From Clarireedia homoeocarpa (Eukaryota; Ascomycota; Leotiomycetes; Helotiales; Rutstroemiaceae), in the NCBI GenBank assembly GCA_001465935.1, contig LNKV01000013.1, forward strand, positions 817,763 through 838,677: a DNA stretch of 20,915 nt. Direction: 5' to 3'. Position numbers and translations under genes: made by a program. This document shows, piece after piece, positions 1 to 8,689 of the stretch; position 1 is the stretch's first letter; each line of letters opens with the position of its first letter. Below the pieces are notes generated by a model. It was not told the origin of the DNA and ran no database searches. It was given only the letters and a program-made list of their open reading frames with translations.

Positions 1-726
1 ATTTATTATAATTATAAAATTTTAAAATATATTTATTTTATTATTATAATTATTTAAAAATATATAATTAAAAAATATTATTAATTAATTAATTTCTAAA
101 TTAATAATTATATTTAATTAAATATATAATATTTATTAATTTAATAATTATTTAAAAAACTAAATTATTTAATTAAAAATTATTTTAAGATTTTAAAGAA
201 AATTAATTATTTATATTATTTAAATTTATTTAATATAATAAACTTTTATTATTTATTAATATTAATAAATATAAAATAAAATAAATATTAATTTATTATT
301 AATAATAAAAACTTTTAAATATTATATATATTAGAAAAACTATAATATTAATTTAATATAATATAAAATTTTAATTTTTAAAATCTCTTTAATATTCTTT
401 TAAAACTTTTATTAAATTAATTTAAAAATATTTAATTTATTAATATTTTTTTAAATAATTATAATTATATTAAAGAAAACTATTTAATAATAATTATTAA
501 AAAAATAATTTTTAAAATATAATAAATCGCGAAATTAAGAAATTATTATTATTATTTTTATATTTATTTATTATAAACTATTTAATAATTATTTATATTT
601 ATTTAAAACTTTAAAAATATATAACTTAATTATAAAATTAATTAATTAAAATATTTAAAAATAAATTTTTAAAAAAAAAATATAATAATTTAAATTAAAT
701 CGTTATAATAATATTTAAAGGTTTAA
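1..726. other. AT-saturated, RIP-like repeat block (left edge)
   Basis: This stretch is almost pure A and T, with no reading frame of useful length on either strand. Such DNA in filamentous ascomycetes is normally old repeat DNA eroded by RIP (C to T on both strands). About 195-381 resembles 20721-20915 at the other end of the window in the same orientation, so both may be copies of one ancient repeat. I see no gene, RNA gene or recognisable protein remnant here. Confidence 0.75.
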
Positions 727-785
727 ATAAGAACTCTTTATATTATAAATAAGCTTTTAGAATACTAATATATATATACATTAGG

Positions 786-800
786 CACGTGACCCACGTG
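786..800. promoter_or_regulatory. Paired CACGTG (E-box-like) sites
   Basis: Two perfect CACGTG palindromes at 786-791 and 795-800 are separated by 3 bp, upstream of the TATA box. CACGTG is the core bound by bHLH factors of the Pho4/Cbf1/SREBP type in fungi. The gypsy 3' LTR has one copy (13119-13124); in the 5' LTR the same position reads CATATG, that is, both sites of mutation are transitions. Whether the sites are bound is unknown. Confidence 0.45.
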
Positions 801-811
801 ACCCCTTGGTG

Positions 812-819
812 TATATAAG
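812..819 (+). promoter_or_regulatory. TATA box in the solo LTR (possible HET promoter)
   Basis: TATATAAG lies about 160 bp before the HET start codon, in the position the LTR uses to start its own transcripts. The same GTATATAAGCC is kept in the gypsy 3' LTR. It is the best TATA-like sequence between the AT-rich block and the HET gene. Confidence 0.5.
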
Positions 820-977
820 CCCTTAAGATCTTTAAGATCTTCTTAGCTCTTTAGTTGTAAATTTAAGGTCATTCAGTGTCTTTATTGGCAGTCTCGTCAC
901 ACGAAGGACCGTCTTATATATCCTCTTAACATCGAAATTAATATATCTAGTTTGTCCAGGTATTTTGCGTCGACGAT

Positions 978-3198
978 ATGGGGGAGTCTTTGTGTTATCT
1001 GTGCCGGTGCTTGAACTTTGAATCCCTAGTCCGAGACGAGTTGCCAAAGTCTCATGGTATTAGCTACCGCTTAGGAACCGTCTCTGAGCTGAAGACCCGC
1101 CAGTCTGGTTGTCAGTTCTGCCACCTGGTTATTTGCGCCATTTCTTCATCATGGAAGCAATCGCCACCGGAATCAATTGATGGAAATCCAATAGCTTGCA
1201 CACTCCGAAATCGTGCTGATTGTGTCATCACAGCAAACGACACAGCTCCATCGTATAGCGAGAACTGGGCTAGCAATGAATATCTCTTCTCTAGCTGTCG
1301 CATCACAATCACGTGTGACAGGGCGCCGCCAGGATGTCCTGAAGTCGTGGAGATACAAGCTATTGACAATAACTGCGATGCTAAGGGACTCTTTGATGAT
1401 CAGAAGTTGCTTAGTCGACGACCAGAGGACAGATTACAGAGCATAGATTTCGATCTAGTGAGGAAATGGACATCTTACTGCGAAGGATTTCATGGAAATG
1501 TGTGCAATCCGGACGCTATTCCAAGCGGCAGCCACAACAATTACCTTTCATGTTTTCGGCTTATCGATGTTTCACAGAATTGCATTGTCGACGCCGAACA
1601 AGGTTGGAATTACGTAGCATTGTCATATGTTTGGGGGAATGCGCCAATGCTGAAGCTTACTTTGTCAAACAAAAGCGCTATGTACTGCAAGGGCTCTCTT
1701 ACTTCTGGGAATTATTCGGTTCCTCAAACTATTAAAGATGCCATAGCTGTCGTCAAGCGACTAAACAAGAGTTACATTTGGGTAGATGCCTTGTGCATTG
1801 TCCAGGACGATCATAGCGAAAAGGGGAAAGTCATAGGAGAAATGGATCTTATCTACAGCCGCGCTGAACTTACACTAGTTGCTGCTTCATCAAGCAGCGT
1901 AACTTCAGGACTTCCCGGCCTAATCCCTGGAAGTCGAGAAACGAAATCTTTCGATGAGAGGATGTTCTTTAGAGCAGAAGACGGATCTCAACGAACGCTT
2001 TCTCTTGCACGATCTCGACCCTTAGCACTCATCAATGTATCCAAATGGAACTCCCGCGGGTGGTGCTATCAGGAAAGGCTATTCTCGCATCGGATGCTTC
2101 TCTTCAAATGAACAGCTGATTTTTTGGTGTGGAAAAAGCTCTTGGTGTGAAGACACAGTCTTGGAGAGCGACGATCCTCATATTTTCCTCGAAGATAATC
2201 CCCTCTATGGATTTGGCATCAGAAACGATCAATCAGGTTCATTTATGGGGAAGGTTTTGACTTCATCGACTACTTCGTTATTCGAGTTCTACTGCAAGAG
2301 TGTCACGGAGGTTTGCCGGCGCGATTTATCTTTCGAGGGTGATATCTTAGACGCATTCGCAGGGCTGCTGCGTTCAATCAAATCTTCGTACAAATCTCCA
2401 GATCGTTCCCTGACTTTTCATTTTGGATTGCCATCAACATGGTTTGAACAGGCATTGCAATGGACTCCCAATCTCACATCAAAGGTACAGAGAAGAAGTG
2501 CGAAGTACCATACGGCATCAGCACTGGAGGTTCCATTTCCCTCTTGGTCATGGTCGGGGTGGACAGGCCAGGTCGAATTCGAATACCCTCAGAGAATCGA
2601 GGCTCTGACACATTCTGAGATAAAGTGGTACATTGTCGATACAAGTGGCTCGATAATTCCGCTGCATACAGGAGAAGGTTCAGAAAGTCCCTCACACCCT
2701 CTACCACCATGGGCTAAGACCTCAACGCAGCCTCGACAACTTCGAGATAGGTGGAAACCTAAGGGTTCACCAACAGATGTCCAGCTCAGTGTGCTTGGCC
2801 CGACTTATCTGGATGCTGATCCAGCATCACATCTCCTTCTATTTTATTCTAGTTGCGCTCTTCTGCCTATAGTGGAAAGACATGATAATGATAGTCTTAG
2901 CAACCAAGAAAACTGCTCTCGCCCAACATGTCAGTATTTCATTATAGGTGAAAGTAAAGGCTGGATCAGTCTTGATACTGATTGGGTCGCAAATCATCCT
3001 GCCTCATGTTACGAATTCGTTGTCATCGCAAGGCAGGTCCAAGGGCATGACTGGAGAGATCCTGGAAATGAAGATTCGCTTGTTGTAATGCTGATTGAAC
3101 GTTGTGGCAGTATTGCATACCGAGTTGGCTTGGGAATCGTAGCAGAGGTAGCTTGGGCCAGTGCAGTTTCCGAATGGAAGCTTATACAGCTAGGCTAA
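978..3198 (+). pseudogene. HET-domain (heterokaryon incompatibility) protein, one frameshift
   Basis: HET proteins trigger programmed cell death when genetically different fungal hyphae fuse. The N-terminal half reads from ATG 978 to a TGA at 2109-2111; the C-terminal half continues one base on, in frame 1, to TAA 3196-3198. Together they cover about 740 codons, an ordinary size for the family. Visible landmarks are the N-terminal cysteine pairs (CYLC near residue 6, CQFC near 45), YVALSYVWG from residue 212, WVDALCIVQDD from residue 268, the IYSRAELTLVAAS block and RGWCYQERLFSHR just before the break. After the break come NEQLIFWCG and a C-terminal end of the usual form (GLGIVAEVAW...WKLIQLG). 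An in-frame stop lies upstream of ATG 978. The switch falls within about 10 bp of a CTTCTCTTC micro-repeat near 2097-2110, so a small indel is likely. No GT-AG intron repairs it without removing conserved residues. A sequencing error or an allele-specific break are both possible. The rest of the gene shows no RIP-type stops although repeats flank it on both sides. Confidence 0.85.
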
Positions 3199-3293
3199 AG
3201 TATTGTTACGACCAGGTCACGAGATAACTAGGGACTATAGGCTCAAGGCTACAACTAGTCATAGGAGAACCCTAGGTTTACCTTAGCATAGCG

Positions 3294-3417
3294 TCCTACT
3301 ACTTCCCAGCAGTCCCAACTGGTGGGACTGATAGGACTGATAAGACCGAAGGGAATCCTACTATTTCCCGGTAGTCCTAGTTAGTAAGACTGATAAGACT
3401 AATAGAGCTAAAAGTCT
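3294..3417. repeat. 62-bp tandem duplication in the LTR
   Basis: Two diverged copies begin TCCTACTACTTCCC (3294) and TCCTACTATTTCCC (3356). Both continue with CAGTCC- or TAGTCC-like and GACTGATAAGAC blocks. Duplications in the U3 part of an LTR are often enhancer-like; that role is inference. Confidence 0.6.
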
Positions 3418-3424
3418 ATATAAA
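3417..3424 (+). promoter_or_regulatory. TATA box of the 3204-3577 LTR
   Basis: TATATAAA lies about 160 bp before the LTR end, a normal place for the promoter of an LTR element reading into the gag remnant. Confidence 0.5.
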
Positions 3425-3577
3425 CTGTAGAAGTGAACAGCTCCTGCACATTCCTGATCACCTGTAGTACCCACAGAATGGTGTAATTCGTGACCCATAA
3501 AAGCTCATTCAGGATACCTATAAAAGGTTCTTATTTTCCATAGTTTAGATAGATCAATCAAGTCACTTCATCTAACA

Positions 3578-4016
3578 GTTATGCGCCCTCAATTTCGACA
3601 ATAATAACTTACTTGGTTCTCTCTTACAATCGCTCCCAAGCACTACTCTTTCTTACCCTTCCAAGCGGATCATATTCCCAGCAGATCATATCCCCAGCGA
3701 AACACATTACAAGCGGATCTCTTCCAAAAATGGCAGACAAATCCCAAGTTATCACAATTGAAACCCGGATTTACAAAATTCACGAAATGCTCAACTTCCA
3801 ACACCTGGACCTGAAGAAATAATCACAACTACAAATATTCCTATGGTTGACGATCTGTCTAGCGACGACAAGGATTTCCAAGATACCGTTAACACTCCTT
3901 TTCCAGAAGAACCCCAGCTGTCAAACGACACAGGCAATTTTGCACCTCGAGCACAAGAAATCTCTATTTCTCTCAGTACAGCTAATGTTATTATAAGTCC
4001 TTGTTAGTACGAACTA
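3578..4016 (+). pseudogene. Decayed gag start of the second LTR element
   Basis: Behind the LTR lies an untranslated leader and then ATG at 3730 opening a short frame (MADKSQVITIE...). After about a dozen codons the likely reading moves to another frame (NAQLPTPGPEEI..., then VDDLSSDDKDFQDT), which stays open to a TAG near 4006. The acidic, proline- and serine-rich composition fits the N-terminal part of a fungal Ty3/gypsy Gag, but no capsid or zinc-knuckle motif is present. The rest of the element is missing or dissolved in the AT-rich DNA that follows. Identification rests mainly on its place behind the LTR. Confidence 0.45.
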
Positions 4017-4990
4017 TCTAATTCCTTAGTATCGAACTTAGTTATATTTATAAACTAAGTTATATTATATTAAATTAAGTTAATTATTCTTGATCTAAAT
4101 AAAAGTGAGAGTTAAATTATATAACTTATATTTCTATATTAATTATTATTTAATATATATTTTTTATTTTATAATCTCTCTTTTATAAATTATTATATTA
4201 TAATAATTTCTTATAATTAATAAATATTAAATTAATATTAATAACTTTTTAAAAATAAAGAATTTAAAAGAAAACTATTTTTATTTATAATATTTTTTAA
4301 TATTTTTCTATTTATTTTATTATATTTACTTTATATTAATTATATTTTTTAAATATAATATAATTTTTATTTAATTATTATTATTATTAATTTATTATAT
4401 TTTAATAATTTCTTTTTTTATAAAATTATAATATTATTAAATTAATAATAAAATACTTTTTCTAAATTATTTTTAATTTAAAAAAATAATTATAAAAAGA
4501 TTTAAAATAAAATATTTTTAAAAACTTTATTTATTATTATTTTAATTAATATTTTTATATAAAAATTATAAATTATTATAAATAATTTTAATATTAATAT
4601 AATTTTTATAATTTTTTATATTTGATTAATAAATTATAAATATTATTATTTTATTATTTATATTTATAAATATTATATTTTATAAAAAAAATTAAATTTA
4701 ATTATATAAATCTAATTTTTTAATAATTTAAATATTATAAACTCTTTATATTAATAAAGTCTTTAAAGATATCTATATATAGATTATTATAATTATAGAT
4801 ATTAATTTCCTTATCGATTATAATTTATATAATACTAATTTTAATAATATTATTTTATATAATATTATTTATTCTCTTAAAACTTACTTTATATCTTATA
4901 AATTAATAATTCTAATTAATATTCAAAGAGAATATATTAATATACTCGATTAAATATAATATAATCGAGTATCTTTAAATAATTAATATA
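4017..4990. other. AT-saturated, RIP-like block without readable genes
   Basis: Composition drops abruptly to nearly pure A/T just after the gag remnant. No protein motif can be read in any frame. It could be the rest of the second LTR element or the 5' part of the copia-like element that becomes readable further right. Confidence 0.65.
4942..4972. repeat. Perfect 11-bp palindrome with 9-nt loop
   Basis: ATACTCGATTA (4942-4952) is exactly inverted as TAATCGAGTAT (4962-4972). The arms keep C and G in a region that has almost none. The function is unknown; it may be a hairpin near an element boundary. Confidence 0.5.
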
Positions 4991-6604
4991 AAAAATAGAA
5001 TATAGTTTATAATAAGACTTGTATATATTAGTTAAATAAAATAAAAAAGATAATTATTATAATTATCTTCTTAAAAATAATAAAGATTAAGATTGAATTA
5101 ATCTAAATAAATAAAGAATTAAAATATATTATTATAAATTAATAACTAGGTTTATTTATCTTAACTTTAAATTAAATAAATATTATTCTTATTATTTAAT
5201 TAACTAATAAATCTTATAAACTTAAAGAAAAAAGTATTTTTATAATAATAATCTTTATAGAAGATATTATAAAATTAAAAACTATTTTAAATAAGAAAGA
5301 TAAATTTAAATCTAAGTTTTAAAGAAATAAAAATAAATTAATTAAAAAAGAAAATAAAAATTATCTATATTATTTAAAGAGTTAGTTCTCTAATTTAAAA
5401 AATAGATATATATAGAAACTAGAAGATTATAATTAATTAAAAGAAGTATTAAAGAATAAATTAATTAAAAAAAAATTTAATAATATTAAAATTGAATAAA
5501 TTAAAAAAAGGTTTAAATTATCTTAATAGAATAATCTAAAGAAAATAATAATTAAAAAAGAATTATTATAACTAATAATTAATTTAATTACCTCTTTATT
5601 ACTTTTCTTTAAAAAAGTTATAATAATAATTATTAATCTCTTTTTAATAGATATTAATAATTCTAATATATACTTTATATTAATTATTATTAATAAATAT
5701 TATTTAATAAACTCTACTTTTCTAAATAACTATAATATAATATATTTAATTAATAATATCTTCTTATTTAATAATAGAAAGATTATTTATTCTAATAATA
5801 ATAATATTATTAAAGTTAATATATTATTATTATCGATTATTAGATAAAGTATTTATATTATTAAAAATATTTTTAATAATTCTAAGAAACTTAATATAAA
5901 AGATCTTATTTTAATAAATATTATTTTTATTTCTAGTTTTTATATTAATATAGTCTTTAAGTTTTAATTAGTAAAAGTAAATTTATAATTTTATAATCTC
6001 GATTATATATTAAGATATAATATATATAAGAAAAATATAATTATTATATTATTTATATAAAAGTATAATTTAGTTTTTTTAGAATTTAAAAAGATCGTTT
6101 CTTATTATTTAACTAAACTAAATAATATTCTTATAAATAAAGTTATAATAATATATTTAATTATTTATTATAAAATTAATAAATCTTTTAAATAATTATA
6201 TAATCTTTTATTTAATAAAGAGGATACTATATAAATATAATATAATAAAGTTAAATATCTTGATTAGAAAGCTTTTAAATATTTAATAAATAAAATAAAA
6301 AATATAAAAATTAAAAGAATTTTAAAAGTTAATTATAAGTATTATATAAAAGTATATATTAAGTAAGTTATTAACTATTATTTAGAGGATCGGTAATTAC
6401 TATAATTATTTTATAAAATTATATAAAATCTTTTCAATTTCTTAATATTATTTAATAAGTATTTATAATTATTATTAATTAAAAAGTTATATAATAATAA
6501 GATTTTTAGAATTTTATTTATTAATAAAACTTATTTTAAAATATAAATAAAATAATAATAAATTAGTAATTAGTATTAATAAATATATAAAATTTAAATA
6601 ATAA
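4991..6604 (+). pseudogene. RIP-eroded Ty1/copia-like gag-pol remnant
   Basis: Reading through the stops in the plus frames reveals a copia-type order. Around 5911-5965 is a LILINIIFISSFYINIV string that fits the 'DVLYVPSFHxNxVS' region between protease and GAG-pre-integrase. At about 5990-6030 is an LDYILRY string, followed by YNLVFLEFKKI near 6064. Near 6156 IYYKINKS sits where the WHxRxGH motif belongs. Near 6328 VNYKYYIKVYIK matches the CxxC zinc pair of the integrase start, with both Cys changed to Tyr (TGY to TAY). Near 6500 KLYNNKIFRILFINK fits the start of the integrase core. Every change is of the C-to-T / G-to-A type. RT and RNase H are not seen; the gypsy element begins at 6605, so it probably interrupts or truncates this copy. 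The left end is not defined. Confidence 0.55.
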
Positions 6605-6822
6605 TTATATAATAATTCTGACCAAATTATCACGATACTATATAAGAATATAACCTCTATAGGGGTGAGTCAGACATCAAATATATAAGTATATATTAGT
6701 ATACATATGATTAAGTATATAATCTCTTCTTATATATAAGCCTTCGAATCTTTATAATCCTCTTAGCTCTATAGTTATTAATTTTAAAGTTATTTAGTAT
6801 CTTAACTAGTAGTCTTGTTATA
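6605..6822 (+). repeat. 5' LTR of the gypsy element
   Basis: It aligns without gaps to 13020-13237 (constant offset 6415 at both ends). By hand I count about 26 differences, all transitions, plus one T/A mismatch at the outermost bases. In about 22 of the transitions this copy has A or T where the 3' LTR has G or C. The TATA box reads ATATATAAGCC. The CACGTG site of the 3' LTR is CATATG here. Confidence 0.85.
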
Positions 6823-6869
6823 TTATTAACAACTCAACTTATCTCTTCGGCTATATTGACGGCTATCTA

Positions 6870-8650
6870 AATAATATCAATACTTAATCCCTTCTTACCT
6901 TTGAATCTCTTCTTTAAGGATTCCCTAAGTAGTAGGAGTAGACCTATTCCGGCCTCGCCGACGTATAGTATTACCTCCGAATTACTTATTTTATATAGTC
7001 CCTAAGGACTTATTACGATAATATATCGAATACCCTTTAACTAATCTCAAAACAGAGGCTAGATAGGTCGTTCTATATCGGCTAAACAAGCGGGCTCGCT
7101 TTCTTGTAGTACTTCGCAAAGTATTACCACTATTCTTGATATCTAGCTTAGTACTCAGGATACTCTTGAGGCTAGCTAAGTAATACTCTAAACTATATAC
7201 TAAGTAAGAGATAAGTCCGCCTCGGATTCTCAATATTACTTCCCTCCTCTTATACAACCCCTTATAACTTAATAAAACTATTCGTAACTATCTGCGACCC
7301 CTATACTTTAACTTAGTTAAAATATAGACACTGGTCGTCGACGTCGAGGTAAGGGTAAAGGAAAAGTGGTTTAAAAAGCTCTTTTAATTATATTATCTAC
7401 TAACTTAATAATAGTACTAATAGTTTAAATAGTAGAGATATAAGCTTAATTCTAAGTGTAACTGATAGTTTAAAATACTAAGTATATTATATTAGTAGAT
7501 TAGATTAAAAAACAGTTATTGTTTTAGCCGATAATTAAATATAACTTGTCTAGTATCTTCTAGCTATTACCTCTACGTTAGCTATATAGCTTGCAACTAC
7601 CTACTTCTTTACACTAAAATAATACGACCCTAATAGTATCTAGCTATATATTATTTAAAGTCCTATATTTAGCTAATAAGCTTTTTAATAGAAAAAAGCC
7701 TATTACTTAGCTATAGAGAAAACTTGTTATAGATCGAATTAGGTAGTACGAGTATAGCTTTGTTAATAACAGTACTAAACACTTATTTATATTAGACTAA
7801 TTGGAAGGCTTAGCCCTCGAGTATTATAAAGGATTGTATATCCAAGACAATATTATATCTGAGTAAATAATCAATAAGGTAGCCAACTTCCTAATAGATC
7901 CGGCTGAGTGCTAGTATACCTAAGACGTATATATACACCTCGTCCAACTCGAAGGCCAACTCTTCAAGCTATTTTATTAGTAGTTCGAGCTTTTAGCAAG
8001 TATTACTAGCAAAATCAACTTAAAGGATAAGTATCAAGACTTTATTAGAAAGTTGAATAATAATTATCGAACATATTCACTTATAGGTCGTCTTAGAAGC
8101 GAGGATTACGAGGCCGATATACAAGTACTTTAGTACCTAGATACGAATAATACTAGTATTGTAACAAGTAAATAAGCCTGATAAGTCTCTGCTAAAGTAG
8201 TAGCGACTACAATAAACTATCGAGACCGAGCTACTACTTATACTAAGAGCCGGTAAGCACTCTAAAGCCAACCTAGTACTCTAGTTACTACTCCACCTAC
8301 TTATACAGGACAGTTAACCCTACTTTCCAATATACTATATTACTTCTCCCTTGGCTAAAGAGCTACTTTGTTAGTTAGTAGCTTTACTCGAAGCTCTTTC
8401 TCTTCTACTTTCAATACTCGAGTCTAGACTCTCTGTTATATAGTAGGTAAAGTCGAGTATAAGTCTTATAAAGATATAATAGAGGAAATAGAGGAAGAAG
8501 ATAATATCTTGGCTAAAGTCTAGGCTGAAGCTATAGCTTATACGAAGTAATTAGAAGTAGACCGAGTAAAAGACGGCACTTAGGCAAAGACTCTTTTCTA
8601 AGTAACTTAAGAGATATAAGATACTTGGATTTGATTAAACTGATAAGCGG
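6870..8650 (+). pseudogene. Gypsy gag, RIP-degraded
   Basis: Gag forms the retrotransposon particle. A Ser/Gln/Thr-rich N-terminal part is readable around 7030-7260 (SQNRG, RSISAKQAGSLSCSTSQS). A basic RRRGKGKG-like stretch follows near 7340. A capsid-type region at about 7650-8110 has LFILD*LEGLALEYYKGL and VHLVQLEGQLFKLFY-like strings, where the stops fall on expected Gln or Trp codons. Near 8430-8470 a CY..GKVEY string could be a degraded zinc knuckle, followed by an acidic tail (EEIEEEDN). The start codon cannot be fixed. Confidence 0.65.
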
Positions 8651-8689
8651 AAACTATATAACAATATTATATAAGCTAGTAAAAAGTAG

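Larger units (their letters stand above)
727..901 (+). mobile_element. Solo or truncated Ty3/gypsy-type LTR upstream of the HET gene
   Basis: The last 93 bp (809-901) run nearly colinear with the last 93 bp of the gypsy 3' LTR (13145-13237). Shared blocks include GTATATAAGCC, CTTAGCT, AAGGT, TTCAGTGTCTT and TGGCAGTCTCGTCA, and both end in a CA/TA-type terminus. Further left the match is weaker (CACGTGA near 786, AAGAAC near 729), so the left border is approximate. No internal element sequence follows, so it is a solo or truncated LTR of a related family. It points in the same direction as the HET gene that starts 76 bp later and contains a TATA box and two CACGTG sites. Confidence 0.7.
3204..3577 (+). 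mobile_element. LTR of a second Ty3/gypsy-like element
   Basis: The segment starts TGTTACGACC and ends CTAACA, the TG...CA form of an LTR, 374 bp long. It has its own TATA box (3417-3424) and is followed by a gag-like leader, so it is a 5' LTR in plus orientation. It begins 5 bp after the HET stop codon; those 5 bp (AGTAT) would be the target duplication, but the far end of the element is not in the readable sequence. Its sequence is not related to the 218-bp gypsy LTRs at 6605 and 13020, and it shows little RIP. Confidence 0.65.

Noticed and set aside
2035..2075. A GT-AG intron starting GTATCC at 2037 as an explanation for the HET frame change
   Set aside because: It would remove the conserved WNSRGWCYQER block, which is clearly coding in the first frame.
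2095..2115. Programmed ribosomal frameshift in the HET gene
   Set aside because: No slippery heptamer with a downstream structure is evident, and HET proteins are not known to use frameshifting; an indel is simpler.
6600..6604. Target-site duplication of the gypsy element
   Set aside because: AATAA and CTTAG do not match even when transitions are allowed at every position.
6991..7257. An 88-codon open frame on the minus strand
   Set aside because: It lies antisense to the gypsy gag N-terminal region and has no family motif; minus-strand openness arises from the sense composition.
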